Below are positions 27,901 through 34,400 of a stretch of DNA of 64,000 bases, piece by piece (position 1 is the stretch's first letter; each line of letters starts with the position of its first letter). The position numbers and the translations under genes are program-made. Source of the DNA: Lactonifactor sp. BIOML-A5 (GTDB taxonomy: Bacteria > Bacillota > Clostridia > Lachnospirales > Lachnospiraceae); NCBI RefSeq assembly GCF_009677585.1, contig NZ_WKYV01000020.1, positions 1 through 64,000 of the forward strand. Reading direction: 5' to 3'. The notes under the pieces were generated by a model. That model made no database searches. It had not been told where the DNA came from and saw nothing but the letters and a program-made list of their open reading frames with translations.

Positions 27901-30086
27901 TGAGAAAAAAGGCATCCAGCGAAGCACCGGCGGGCAATATTACAAAAAGGGCTATTCCTTCAGCGCCATATATCACAGGCGAGATTACCTGCTCTTACAA
28001 AAACGGAGCTTACACCTTCCAGGGTCTCACAGGGGGAGCCTACCAGTATCTCCTGACCGATCAGACCGAGGGATACGACTGGACGAACTGCGGAACCTTC
28101 ACCTATACGGCGGGCCTCAGACTGGAGGCGCCGAAGGAGGGTACCTATCTGGTCCTGAGAAGAATGGGAAGCAATGAAGGAAGATACCTTACCTCTGTTC
28201 CCAAAAGCCTGAAGGTAAACTATCCGGTACAGATCACAGCAGCCGCCTCAGCGGGAGGCACAGCGGAGGGAACCGGAGAATACCTGGCCGGAGAGACGGC
28301 AGTACTGAAGGCCGTACCGGACAATGGCTATGAATTCCTGGGCTGGTATTACAAGAACAGCCTGGTAGCACAGACCGCAGAGTATCAGGTACAGGTGCAG
28401 GAATCCGGCACGTATGAAGCAAGATTCAAGGAAAAGGAAAAAGGAAGAGTGGTGGTGACCTGTGAACCTGCAAACAGCGGGCAGCTTACCGGCGGCGGGT
28501 ATTATCAGGCGGGCGAAGAAGTGACCATATCGGCAGCTCCTCTAGCCGGCTGGGAGTTCCTGGGATGGTACCGGGACGGACAGCCCGTCACAGAGGCAGG
28601 AACCTATGCGTTCACCTGTGCGGCCGGTGAGATTAGATATACGGCCCGGTTCCGTCAGGCGGAGAAAAGGAACGTAGTGATACACAGTGAGTATCCCTTT
28701 ACTGTCAACGGGAGAAAGCTCACAGAAGAAGAGTATAAAGACGGTGTCTATACCGGCGAGGGAAATACCGGGGAAACGCTTGTGTTAGAGGCAGAGAATA
28801 CCAGAGGTAATTTCGCCTACTGGGCATACGGAAATGGACAGATTGTAAGCCGCAGCCCCAAGTGCACCGTGAATTTGGGCCAGGGCATGGCTCTGTATGC
28901 AGTCTATACCACGCTGGATACAGCCAGGGCAACGGTACTGTTTTTGGGATACTACGGCCAGGTCATTGAGAGCCTGGAGTGTACAGAAAAGAGCAGTATC
29001 CTGCTGCCGCCGGGACCTTCCCGTCTGGGATATACCTTTAAGGGCTGGAGTATGACAGCCGACGAGATCCGCCGGGCCATTGCGGGGGGAAGCAATTTGA
29101 TAGAAGTCAAACCTGAATATGAAGTGAATAAAGCCGCTTATCTGGTGACCCTTGTGCAGGCAAACATAACCGATGCTTCCAGCGGGCCGGATGCACACGG
29201 GGCATACCCGGAAGGAACCCGCATCACCGCAGAAGCGGCAGAGCCGGAAGAAGGAAAGAAATTCTCCCACTGGGAGGATGAAAGAGGCTTCATTCACAGT
29301 TACCGCCGGGAATACACCTTTATCCTGACCGGGGATATCAGTCTGCACCCTGTTTACGCGGACAGCCAGGTAAGCACGGAGGAATCCCCGGTACTTGCCG
29401 TTACCGGCACCAGCACCTTCCTGGAGAATAAAGTCAGAAAGATGGACTTTACTGTCATCCGGGATCTTCCGGATGGATATACCTTCCTCTCTCAGGGAAT
29501 GCTTTACACCACAGACGCCGCGCTTGCAAAAGAAGAGACAATGATGAAGGGGTGCGGTGCCGCTGAGGAGTTAACCGGCGCACAGGGCAGCCAGGGAATG
29601 TATCGCCTGGTTGTGAACAATGTAATCCCCGGTATCACCTATTACTGCAGAAGCTATATAGTTTGCAGGGATGAAAACGGTCTGGAGAAGGTGATTTACA
29701 GCAATATTGCCTCTAATATCTATATCGAGGAGCGGCCAGTGCTTCTCCTGTCGGACACAAAGGCCTATGAGGAGGATGGAACCAGAAAACTATCCTTTAC
29801 CTCAGTCAGAACTGTGCCGGAAGACTGCAGACTTCTGGAACTTGGATTTGTATATACCACAGACGGCACGCAGGCCGGAGAGGACGAACTGGTTCTGGAA
29901 AATGAAAAGCTAAGCAGATATCAGGCGGGCTTTACGTCCCCTGACGGCATCTTTACACTGGCCCTTCGAAATGCGAAGCCAGGAGTGAGATGCTACTGCA
30001 GGGCCTACTTGATTTACACGGACAGAGATGGGAATCAGCACACCGTATACAGTAATACAGCACAAAACGTGTACTTGGAAAACTAG
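15939..30086 (+). CDS. giant secreted BspA-like LRR_5 / FN3 / PKD / InlB-repeat surface protein (paralog B)
   Basis: This encodes 4,715 residues. The ATG follows AGGAGG (15925-15930) by eight bases, and a signal peptide is clear (MKKRFIALLLALTMLVDS, cleaved near MIYA). LRR_5 repeats run from about residue 55 to 2040, in more blocks than paralog A; block starts (e.g. YTGTESQVQIPEG) are near bases 16940, 17308, 18175, 19190, 20275 and 21290. The rest is collinear with paralog A: FN3-like modules from about 2068, PKD (about 2955-3043), a carboxypeptidase-regulatory-like domain, a helical domain (about 3488-3928) with a long hydrophobic stretch near 3799-3827, InlB-like repeats (about 4093-4241) and two C-terminal repeats. 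A Gly-rich insert (GGGSGTGGGFIGG) near residue 3215 is absent from A. No cell-wall anchor is visible. Adhesion is the family role; substrate unknown. Confidence 0.9.
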   Translation: MKKRFIALLLALTMLVDSPGMIYASQLESSTEYSSGEAETNPGETAEPQEFQDFVFDNGTITGYTGTSSEIVIPEEIDGIPVTEIGLYAFSEMESIVHVSFPATLKKIGNGAFRKCRNLEGELIVPDSVEYIGVDAFNECTSLTSLSLGNGVKTIEGYAFYGCTGLTGELVLPENLEKIGEAAFRDCTGLSGTLKLPDTLKTLESGVFYGCSGFSGELDIPDQVKQLESKTFYGMSGISGFYVGASVEQINVAGPSFQAGTFDGCTGAEFIKFRSSVPPDLGGLIETFSDMTSLNRIWVPAESYKAYNLAYQNYVPDSARIFTESSSPFLSDNEGVLIGYVGEEEVVRVPDGITAIGAGAFRNNTSVKKIVLPAQLSSIGKNAFAGCTQLAELQFLGEAPPDVSENSDIFQNLESLTALKVPLGFYDTYRNAYGSYLPEKTVLSETGAEDFQIDGTVLTRYTGTESQVQIPEGITEIAPYVFQNNAAVKKVIFPDSLQRIGDYAFDGCSGLTSLELNQGLQSIGICAFQNCGNIEGSFTVPSSVATIGAGAFSWCSGIEALVLEEGIASIGTEAFLGCSGITGTLRLPDTLTAIEAKSFMDCSGIENIFLPGMLERIGRQAFENCSGFQGELIIPDTVTTVEYAAFKGMSKLTGVVIGENAAYLNSGGYSDISLFYGCISLETITFLGATAPYFGAVGDAFSGLTSLKHLIIPQGSYESYIAVFGDGLPEGIYPTETGAEDFVIDENRLIAYFGEESAVQVPEEVTSIGTSAFYNRTKVEQVILPDSVQVIGENAFKECGQLKSIRLGNGIQEIKNSAFRNCSSLAQKLELPQGVTKIGDYAFSGCVKLSGLELPEGLSEIGISAFENCTGLTGGLSLPNGLETIGSSAFYNCSGLSGSLTIPGTVKTIQDNAFAGCHGLTGRLIIPDSVTEIGQSAFYNCSGFTGLTLSENLTTVRYNTFYGCSGVEGQLIIPDRVVTVEYYAFWGMQHLTSVVIGASVEKINAGSYYGDTSFEGCSSLEEIKFLGTEPPNLSNGTSTFRNLQSLKKIRVPAGTYQTYMQAYNSFLTDQITLLEEGADEFLIRDQVLVSYSGTGTEVQIPGGVTEIGTGAFLNNGSVQKVHMPDSVVTISNNAFKNCAELREINFSANLKTIRANAFSNCASLQKIELNSGLRDIGGYAFYNCSGLNQELVLPDTVEEIGDYAFFQCTSLTGLTLSAGLTKVGTGSFWYCRNIAGELRIPESLTWISNYSFADCQGLTGLSLPDGMKSIQNGAFSGCTGLSGTLRFPDSITYLGDEAFSGCSGLTGLKLSENLESVTNSAFRGCTGIEGELVIPDKVTYLGYTAFAGLEKVTSVVIGAKVTLLGGYVNIYDNNSFLNCTSLERMIFKGTTPPELRYNTEMFRQLPALKILQVPGGSYGVYAAAYGDYLPEGVVIREEGAEDFITDGTVLVHYAGGAEEVQVPEGITEIGTGAFLNNTSVTKISLPDTVEKIGVNAFRSCGSLKEVTFGSGLAEIGDYAFYQCRNLTQRLVLPEGLKTICTYAFAECGNITGVTLPPEIEQIGSYAFYQCTGMTGNLTIPGTLKRVEYSTFDGCSSLTGLTLEDGVEAVAACAFRGCRSMAGELYLPDSITLLDSEAFSSCQSFTSLRLSEKLTMIPYLCFAYCAGLEGEITIPDSVTTIGNHAFYGLSNITAVTIGRGVATIYNRVDDSCFSGCNKLEQIRFLGDTPPDLYNTYGAFRGLPSLARILIPRGTYRAYTDATYATALPDSVRMTEEGSGDFVIKDTELIAYCGTDEEVNIPEGITAIGREAFRNNQEIKRVNFPRSLQKIEKNAFKNCTQLAGPLKLPDKLTGIGESAFQNCSALSGVLAIPDSVAAIDLYAFQSCSSLSGLRLGSGIEKIGRNAFENCTGLKGDLYLPDSLTTLEDAAFSGCSGLDGTLRLSGNLTVIRQSVFANCSSLSGELIIPDKVKEIYSYAFLGDEKFTSLTVGKNVQIMNYSGGNSFYGCTGIRTVTFLSSLPPDLNGQTDIFTGQMTSLTNIYVLGESLEAYRTAYGPYLPENVELSSDTLNLPPGNFRAANVYSNTVHLTWNPCAGDLIEGYYIYRDQMDAPVADLTSYSFTDTGLTPGKPVTYYICGYTADKRTTKMAALMVTPKAPAPVKITTDHILNKVSRAKNTLYARAEDTGNLGALDGKETTGEFYYLDEQGREISIAGALTAPDTLEGSTAVYKVNWDLGGIDDGMYTVGFRLTDIDGKEGTVTQSILCDNKAPDKISSLAAVGDTNRIILSWSIAHEIDTKQYYIYRRSQEDGTYTLYKKIYGRDTLTWTDTTAEQNIKYYYYIVGVNDMGLESPPSDTAAAVAQSDKELPRVVKLLPANGKIIGGTAELYVQAEDNVAVTETQILLSEDEGANWTLLEKNQAEFCRYRLDTAQYEDGAVQVKGLAKDAAGNISDGLIYTYKIDNRGPEQVTGLEYESTATTVTLKWKDVADQDFSFFRVERKLEDGSYETVCDEYRTLGVNITGLKPESSYTYRVTAYDLQGNRGISSEEITAATQSDSIAPVITSIDPKPGYYRDEIPLRLTVWDDSGVASVEIQTSTDIYNWKTVTELDFSGDKQEETAAFQLNVREAEEGSLYVRGVAADKAGNTGDATMEAPYVQYIVDHTPPKAPEGLAAHSDAGYIELRWNMGEEQDLDDYLLYRAEGRDGEYQLLAEKLYALNYIDRTAKTGVEYRYRLQARDYAGNKSAYGEELTASMAEDTDPPEIQSVYPADGAVLGPSACTVSVLASDNYKLKALEILYQVNEETSWRTLKTAGDIDGYYKQLTADLPISSLQEEDSIRLKAVAQDAGDNQTESEIYSYTVDKTPPTMEKINVSADSEKITLAWTGGQEEDLAGYRIYRKDGKGEYQLISQRSRREAEEYSYSDYGAEKNNTYYYKVEATDRYGNAASRETDSVWLKADPQVRGDLICDLQQEVGVEYIYDASGSAADLEIADISIDYGDGTAGTGAKTVHRYSAEGTYTVTLKVTDSKGNTDTLAKSVRVTQPKLLGTVRAKVQDNAGNALSGVPVYFDLDRTAENVKYTDTEGYVTFAASAASYAVGTYKDGYLPVKKTVVVRANTTAEVTLTMVHEPIVTGNFEINRMTLDEIRAAGIDVSKPENQHVVKVNIHLTYGSKPLDMELITNGSEIFGGGTTIVDTEEGDRQITANVVPARPDAGGGSGTGGGFIGGFGGDDNVIIALMDVPVEASCLKEFFDVKLHILNHASKEFNLSSNQVQLNVPEGLTVVDAMDRSSSSLVNFPELPGQGEKTLSWVLRGDQEGKYEISADYSSVLDMFQAPVQARFVSEEPITVYGLSGLSMKAVINKDISNGAMYFDLGLSNNGQIDYYLPTIDVMGEIIKSYKYEEGKEEDELEGRDVSVMALNATLSNSSTEYSQILDPDKELETLHAGETYMKRYVAYGAIQEEDPAYIQSAIAETLTELSIPVEISFIQMNLFDMSSPDQKVNERWNSNAGEKEFIMDIYNTNFYYFMQSIYDEKDFWKNAGEFLYRSSNVLFKMDFRVFTDEDKKKVIDSYIVQLLADESFDEAVDLSAQKKYLDMAKGIIGVLKGYLKDPADLGEKLEIPESEALKIISNLDILSGDEGSIRKIAKSLELGGTDTFTSRLVTMIATAGSAAALNSLFQSTRVIEKAQREAMSKELKYIGTAIDLLGDAADGWIYSCEFTNTLVKINQNKEEAMFILDTVINAQGMDELVVKEAKTLKKKISDEFDAKAEQTAAFIKSTAVNMSGTALELAVSAFINAKFLVTGPVVLAIKAIVTAIYGGLEYLFAWEANVENLQKLRYAGALTKAFRDKCQESLNSFDNLSALRSMKYLIKMRLLGEKAYITSISENKTEEVLSNINSEAGASYKSLNEYYWAKESRVLYCRDILFNTTYQSMEVPEAPAVSINYEGCCTAEAFGKDYEYSWDGVQWTEANGQAIPFIPKETGQMLWVRKKASSEAPAGNITKRAIPSAPYITGEITCSYKNGAYTFQGLTGGAYQYLLTDQTEGYDWTNCGTFTYTAGLRLEAPKEGTYLVLRRMGSNEGRYLTSVPKSLKVNYPVQITAAASAGGTAEGTGEYLAGETAVLKAVPDNGYEFLGWYYKNSLVAQTAEYQVQVQESGTYEARFKEKEKGRVVVTCEPANSGQLTGGGYYQAGEEVTISAAPLAGWEFLGWYRDGQPVTEAGTYAFTCAAGEIRYTARFRQAEKRNVVIHSEYPFTVNGRKLTEEEYKDGVYTGEGNTGETLVLEAENTRGNFAYWAYGNGQIVSRSPKCTVNLGQGMALYAVYTTLDTARATVLFLGYYGQVIESLECTEKSSILLPPGPSRLGYTFKGWSMTADEIRRAIAGGSNLIEVKPEYEVNKAAYLVTLVQANITDASSGPDAHGAYPEGTRITAEAAEPEEGKKFSHWEDERGFIHSYRREYTFILTGDISLHPVYADSQVSTEESPVLAVTGTSTFLENKVRKMDFTVIRDLPDGYTFLSQGMLYTTDAALAKEETMMKGCGAAEELTGAQGSQGMYRLVVNNVIPGITYYCRSYIVCRDENGLEKVIYSNIASNIYIEERPVLLLSDTKAYEEDGTRKLSFTSVRTVPEDCRLLELGFVYTTDGTQAGEDELVLENEKLSRYQAGFTSPDGIFTLALRNAKPGVRCYCRAYLIYTDRDGNQHTVYSNTAQNVYLEN

Positions 30087-30096
30087 ACAGAAGAGA

Positions 30097-30133
30097 GGGC
30101 CGGCCAGACACTCTGGGTGCGTCTGGCCGGCCC
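30097..30133 (+). terminator. strong GC hairpin between paralog B and the small LRR gene
   Basis: GGGCCGGCCAGAC (30097-30109) and GTCTGGCCGGCCC (30121-30133) are perfectly complementary with an 11-base loop. No T tract follows, so it may be a partial terminator or an mRNA-stability hairpin that lowers expression of the next gene. Confidence 0.5.
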
Positions 30134-30152
30134 GGGAAATTGAGGACGAAAT

Positions 30153-30929
30153 ATGAAATCAATCAGACAAAACAAAATATGGGCAGCACTGCTGCTGGTA
30201 GTTCTTCTTGGGGGACTGCCTGCAGTGCATGTGTATGCACAGACAGACTACAGCGAAGGATATTTTATTTATCAGGATCGGGGGACTTATGCTTCTGTAA
30301 AAGAATACTTTGGGGAAGAGAGCCGGGTTGTCATACCGTCGGCTCTGGGAGGAAAGCCAGTGGCAGAGATTGAGGCAGAAGCCTTTACCGGGGCAGGGAC
30401 GGTAAAAGAACTGGTCATCCCAGATACGGTTGTAACCATAGGAGAAGGAGCGCTGGATGGGATTCCCAGAGTAGAGTATCAGACCTCAGAGGAGCCTGAA
30501 ACTCAGCCAGAAGGGGAGGAACCGTCAAAGCCGGATAAGCAGACCGAGCTGCCCCAGGAGGACGGAGAACTCCCGGAAGAGGAATCTGAGACAGATGCGG
30601 CAGAACCTCCCCAGGATCAGAGCGGGGCCCAAAATGAGGAGACACCTTCCGGCGGAAGCACAAACGGTGAGAAGAGCGGGAACACGCCGGCCAGCGAAGA
30701 ATATTCATTGGACTGGAAGGAGGATAATGTCCAGGTCACAGAAGATGGATACGGCATTATGCTTCTGGAGGGAAACGGCACAGATGCCGCTGCAGCTGAG
30801 CGGGGGGAGGCGGAAGCTGACGCTCCTCTTGACAGGGGCACTGCAGCCGCCTGTGTATGGATTCTCTCCGTTTCTGCAGTTATACTGATGGGAATAGGGA
30901 TTTTCGTAAAGAAAAATAAGCTGGTATGA
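30153..30929 (+). CDS. small single-LRR secreted protein with acidic/proline stalk and C-terminal membrane anchor
   Basis: This encodes 258 residues. The start ATG follows GAGG by seven bases. A signal peptide (MKSIRQNKIWAALLLVVLLG to about VYA) leads into one LRR_5-type module (about 30-110, with VVIPSALGGKPVAEIEAEAF and LVIPDTVVTIGEGAL) that resembles the first block of the two giants. Residues about 110-210 are a low-complexity stalk rich in Glu, Pro, Gln and Thr. The C terminus is a hydrophobic helix (VWILSVSAVILMGIGIF) plus a basic tail (VKKNKLV). This is the layout of a sortase-type tail, but no LPxTG is present. It is probably co-transcribed with paralog B and could tether or organise the anchorless giants. 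That role is inference. Confidence 0.75.
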   Translation: MKSIRQNKIWAALLLVVLLGGLPAVHVYAQTDYSEGYFIYQDRGTYASVKEYFGEESRVVIPSALGGKPVAEIEAEAFTGAGTVKELVIPDTVVTIGEGALDGIPRVEYQTSEEPETQPEGEEPSKPDKQTELPQEDGELPEEESETDAAEPPQDQSGAQNEETPSGGSTNGEKSGNTPASEEYSLDWKEDNVQVTEDGYGIMLLEGNGTDAAAAERGEAEADAPLDRGTAAACVWILSVSAVILMGIGIFVKKNKLV

Positions 30930-30950
30930 GTGATGGAAGTACCGGACAAA

Positions 30951-30986
30951 GAAGCTTGCCGGGCTCTAAAGCTTCCTTCTTTTTTT
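30951..30986 (+). terminator. rho-independent terminator after the small LRR gene
   Basis: GAAGCTT (30951-30957) pairs with AAGCTTC (30969-30975) and is followed by a T-rich run to 30986. It overlaps the 3' end of the convergent pflA gene. Confidence 0.7.
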
Positions 30987-31715
30987 CATCCCGGCAAGAA
31001 TCAGAGTCCTGGCCTTCTCTGCCTCTTCCTTTGTGGCCTCTCTGGTATCCCCGAGGGGGTAAGGGATTTGTAAAGCCTCATATTTCACCTTCCCCATAGA
31101 GTGATAGGGAAGCACATCCAGAGCCTGTACACAGGAATATTCCCCAATGGCATAGCCCAGGGCGCAGAGCTGGGAGGGGGAATCGGTGATCCCGGGCACC
31201 AGCACATGACGGATCCATACAGGTATCTTTTTTTCATCCAGATGCCTGAGAAAGTGCAGCACAGGCTGGTTGGAACGGCCGGTCAGGGCCTGGTGGGATG
31301 CGTCATCTATCTGTTTGAGGTCAAGAAGGACCAGATCCGTAGCCGCAAGCAATTGGTCAATTTTTTTGGAGGCAGAGGAACTGCCCTCCCTGGGATAAGT
31401 GATTCCGGAGGTATCCAGACAAGTGTGGATGCCTCTTTTTTTGGCCGCCCCAAAGAGTTCTGTGAGAAAATCCAGCTGCAGCATGGGTTCTCCCCCGGTG
31501 GCAGTGATGCCTCCCTTTTTATAGAAAGATATATTCTTCTCATAAATATCCAGAATTTCCTCCACACTCATACGGGTTCCTTCTTTTACCGCCCAGGTGT
31601 CGGGATTGTGGCAGTACAGGCACCGCAGAGGACAGCCCTGAAAAAAGATTACCAGCCGGATGCCCGGGCCGTCCATGGAGCCGAAGGTTTCCACTGAGTG
31701 AATATATCCGGTCAT
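30966..31715 (-). CDS. pflA: pyruvate formate-lyase activating enzyme
   Basis: This encodes a 249-residue radical-SAM enzyme, the usual family length. It installs the glycyl radical on pyruvate formate-lyase using a 4Fe-4S cluster and S-adenosylmethionine. The cluster motif is C28-x3-C32-x2-C35 ([15 protein letters not shown]), followed by the GGEP motif ([10 protein letters not shown]). Its ATG overlaps the stop of the glycyl-radical gene as ATGA, which implies translational coupling. In this operon its protein substrate should be the separate 80-residue glycyl-radical protein rather than a full-length PFL. Confidence 0.95.
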   Translation of the reverse strand: MTGYIHSVETFGSMDGPGIRLVIFFQGCPLRCLYCHNPDTWAVKEGTRMSVEEILDIYEKNISFYKKGGITATGGEPMLQLDFLTELFGAAKKRGIHTCLDTSGITYPREGSSSASKKIDQLLAATDLVLLDLKQIDDASHQALTGRSNQPVLHFLRHLDEKKIPVWIRHVLVPGITDSPSQLCALGYAIGEYSCVQALDVLPYHSMGKVKYEALQIPYPLGDTREATKEEAEKARTLILAGMKKRRKL

Positions 31716-31954
31716 ATGCCCTCGTGAAAGGTACGGGAGATGACGTCGTCCTGCTGTTCTTTAGTCAGCTTAATAAAATTAACCGCATATCCCGATACCC
31801 GTACAGTGAGCTGGGGATAGAGTTCCGGGTGTTTTTGGGCATCCAGAAGCATCTCTCTGTCCAGTACATTGACGTTCAGATGATGGCCGCCTTTTTCAGC
31901 GTAACCGTCTAACAGAGTGACAAGATTGTCGATTTGCTGTGTACTTGCTTTCAT
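31712..31954 (-). CDS. stand-alone glycyl-radical domain protein (C-terminal part of a split PFL)
   Basis: This encodes 80 residues, starting at an ATG with GGAGG nine bases upstream. It matches only the C-terminal end of pyruvate formate-lyase: [20 protein letters not shown], then the radical loop RVSGYAV with the radical glycine at Gly55, then [14 protein letters not shown]. The product resembles GrcA (YfiD), which in E. coli rescues oxygen-cleaved PFL. Here, however, the gene sits between a PFL gene that lacks this domain and pflA, so it is probably an obligatory subunit rather than a spare part. It begins with its own short N-terminal helix ([17 protein letters not shown]) and its own ribosome-binding site. 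Confidence 0.9.
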   Translation of the reverse strand: MKASTQQIDNLVTLLDGYAEKGGHHLNVNVLDREMLLDAQKHPELYPQLTVRVSGYAVNFIKLTKEQQDDVISRTFHEGI

Positions 31955-31982
31955 AATTATAATCCTCCAGTAAGTTTTCTTC

Positions 31983-34118
31983 TTATAAATTTACGTTCGT
32001 GTTTTTCAAATCCTCATCCAGCTGTTTCAGGTCAATATCCAGTCCCTCCTCCAGATTGGGAATCCGGCATGCACTGTCCAGACAGTCCAGCTGCAGGTCC
32101 AGATCTCCTGCGAACACTTTGTCATCTTTTCCCAGAGCTCCCGGGATTACAGTAAAGGTATTGGATATGCCGTCCTGGGCTTCCATAAAGGGCAGCTTGG
32201 ATACGGATGACAGAGAGGACACTGCCCCCCGGGCGTCTCTGCCATGCATAGGGTTTGCTCCGGGAGCAAAGGGCTCGCCGGCTTTCCTTCCGTCAGGAGT
32301 GGAGCCTGTGGCTTTTCCGTATACCACATTAGAAGTAATGGTCAGGATAGAAGTGGTTGGAATCCCGCCCCGGTAGGTATGGTTACCCTTGATATACTTC
32401 ATAAATTTGCGCACCAGTTGGCCTGCGATGCTGTCTACCCGGTCATCGTCATTTCCGTATTTTGGAAAATCCCCTTCTACCTGGTAATCCACGGCTAATC
32501 CCTGTTCGTTACGGACTGCTTTTACTCTGGCATACTTTATGGCAGACAGAGAATCTGCCACCACAGACAGACCGGCAATACCCGTTGCGAACCAGCGGGT
32601 CACATCTTTGTCGTGAAGCGCCATCTGCAGCCTTTCATAGCTGTACTTGTCGTGCATATAATGGATAATGTTGAGGGTATTCACATAGACTCCCGCCAGC
32701 CATTTCATCATATCATCATAGCGTTCCATCACTTCCTCATAGTTGAGATACTCGGAAGTGATGGGACGGTATCTGGGGCCCACCTGCTTCCCCGTGATTT
32801 CATCCACACCTCCGTTGATTGCATACAGAAGGCATTTGGCCAGATTCGCTCTGGCGCCGAAAAACTGCATTTCCTTCCCAATGCGCATAGAAGAGACACA
32901 GCAGGCAATGGCATAGTCATCCCCGTGGGTCACACGCATCAGATCATCATTTTCGTATTGAATGGAGGATGATTCAATGGAGGTTTTAGCGCAGAATCTT
33001 TTGAAATTTTCCGGCAGACGTACAGACCAAAGCACAGTAAGATTGGGCTCCGGCGAGGTCCCAAGGTTAGAGAGGGTGTGGAGAAAGCGGAAAGACATCT
33101 TTGTTACCAGAGGTCTGCCGTCAATACCCACTCCCCCGATGGACTCTGTCACCCAGGTGGGGTCCCCGGAGAACAGAGCATTGTACTCCGGCGTGCGCGC
33201 AAATTTTATCAGACGCAGTTTCATAATAAAATGATCTACAAATTCCTGAATCCGGGCCTCTGTAAAGGTACCTCTCTGCAAATCCCGTTCCGCGTAGATG
33301 TCCAGGAAGGTTGATGTGCGTCCCAGAGACATGGCGGCTCCGTTTTGTTCTTTTACAGCAGCCAGGTAGCCGAAGTACAGCCACTGGATGGCCTCCTGCA
33401 GGTTCTCTGCCGGCCGGGAGAGATCAAAGCCGTAGATGCGCCCCAGCTCTTCTAGTTCTTCCAGAGCCCGCACCTGCTCCATCAGTTCCTCCCGCTCCCG
33501 GATTACCTGGGAATACATGACGGTCCGGGCGCTGTTCCACTGATCCTTTTTATCTTCAATAAGCCTTTGGGTTCCGTACAGGGCAACTCTCCGGTAGTCT
33601 CCGATGATCCGCCCTCTGCCGTAGGCATCCGGCAGTCCTGTGATGATATGGGAAGAGCGGCAGGCGCGCATCTCAGGCGTATAAGCGTCAAATACCCCTG
33701 CATTGTGTGTCTTTCTGTGCCTGGTGAAAAATTCTGTGATCTCCGGATCTACCTGATATCCATTGTCCTGGCAGGCTTTCTGTGCCATCCGGATACCTCC
33801 GTAAGGCTGAAGTGCCCGTTTAAAGGGCTTGTCTGTCTGAAACCCCACAATGGTTTCCTTCTCCTTGTCCAGATATCCCGGACCGTGGGAGGTAATGGTG
33901 GAAATGATTTTTGTATCCATGTCCAGTACGCCTCCGGCCTTCCGTTCCTTCTCCGACAAATCCATGACCTGTCTCCAGAGCTGTTCTGTGGCTGGGGAAG
34001 GTCCCTCAAGGAAGGAATCATCCCCCTCATAGGGGGTGTAGTTGCGCTGAATAAAGTCCCGGACATCAATTTCCTGTGTCCAGTTTCCGGGGGTAAAGCC
34101 GTTCCATGAAGTATGCAT
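31983..34118 (-). CDS. pflB: pyruvate formate-lyase core subunit lacking the glycyl-radical domain
   Basis: This encodes 711 residues, against about 760 for typical PFL. Formate C-acetyltransferase converts pyruvate and CoA to acetyl-CoA and formate. The active-site pair Cys406-Cys407 is present (IACCVSSM), as are [29 protein letters not shown] and [13 protein letters not shown]. After that point the family normally continues into the RVSGYA radical loop. Here the protein instead ends in a 45-residue tail rich in Asp and Leu, unlike PFL, and stops. The radical loop is supplied by the next gene, 28 bases downstream. A GGAGG box precedes the ATG. Formate made here could feed the methyl branch of the Wood-Ljungdahl pathway. 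Confidence 0.92.
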   Translation of the reverse strand: MHTSWNGFTPGNWTQEIDVRDFIQRNYTPYEGDDSFLEGPSPATEQLWRQVMDLSEKERKAGGVLDMDTKIISTITSHGPGYLDKEKETIVGFQTDKPFKRALQPYGGIRMAQKACQDNGYQVDPEITEFFTRHRKTHNAGVFDAYTPEMRACRSSHIITGLPDAYGRGRIIGDYRRVALYGTQRLIEDKKDQWNSARTVMYSQVIREREELMEQVRALEELEELGRIYGFDLSRPAENLQEAIQWLYFGYLAAVKEQNGAAMSLGRTSTFLDIYAERDLQRGTFTEARIQEFVDHFIMKLRLIKFARTPEYNALFSGDPTWVTESIGGVGIDGRPLVTKMSFRFLHTLSNLGTSPEPNLTVLWSVRLPENFKRFCAKTSIESSSIQYENDDLMRVTHGDDYAIACCVSSMRIGKEMQFFGARANLAKCLLYAINGGVDEITGKQVGPRYRPITSEYLNYEEVMERYDDMMKWLAGVYVNTLNIIHYMHDKYSYERLQMALHDKDVTRWFATGIAGLSVVADSLSAIKYARVKAVRNEQGLAVDYQVEGDFPKYGNDDDRVDSIAGQLVRKFMKYIKGNHTYRGGIPTTSILTITSNVVYGKATGSTPDGRKAGEPFAPGANPMHGRDARGAVSSLSSVSKLPFMEAQDGISNTFTVIPGALGKDDKVFAGDLDLQLDCLDSACRIPNLEEGLDIDLKQLDEDLKNTNVNL

Positions 34119-34156
34119 AGTAAGTCAGCCTCCTTTTGCGATATATGGTCTGTTTC

Positions 34157-34207
34157 AGAATTTCCAATTCTTGTTAAAAATATAACATAATTCTCTCAAG
34201 TACAGAA
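34157..34207 (-). promoter_or_regulatory. pfl operon promoter region with Rex-like operator
   Basis: On the plus strand TTGTTAAAAATATAACAT (34171-34188) matches the Rex consensus TTGTTAA-N4-TTAACAA at 12 of 14 positions. Two readings of the minus-strand promoter are possible: TTGAGA (34199-34194) with TAACAA (34176-34171), or a weak -35 (34207-34202) with TATATT (34184-34179). Both have a 17-base spacer, and both place the Rex-like site over the -10. A second inverted repeat, AGAATT-N3-AATTCT (34157-34171), abuts it. Rex represses fermentation genes when NADH is low; its action here is inferred. The rest of the 34119-34400 gap is AT-rich leader with no gene. Confidence 0.6.
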
Positions 34208-34400
34208 TACCAGAAGAAATGCCTCTGCGGATGTTTTAAATTGCGTACATAAGGAAAATAATAGAGAAAAATTATCAAGATTAGAAAAAAACTGGAAATA
34301 CGCGGTTTTTATTCTATAGTATACCCAGTTCGTGAAAGAAGTTCTGAGGAAAACACAGGTATATTTACCAGAATTTAACAGGCACAATTATGTATCTAAT

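Noticed and set aside
31955..31982. Frameshift or sequencing error splitting a normal PFL
   Set aside because: The core ends in a non-homologous 45-residue tail and the small gene has its own start and ribosome-binding site; one indel cannot restore a normal PFL.
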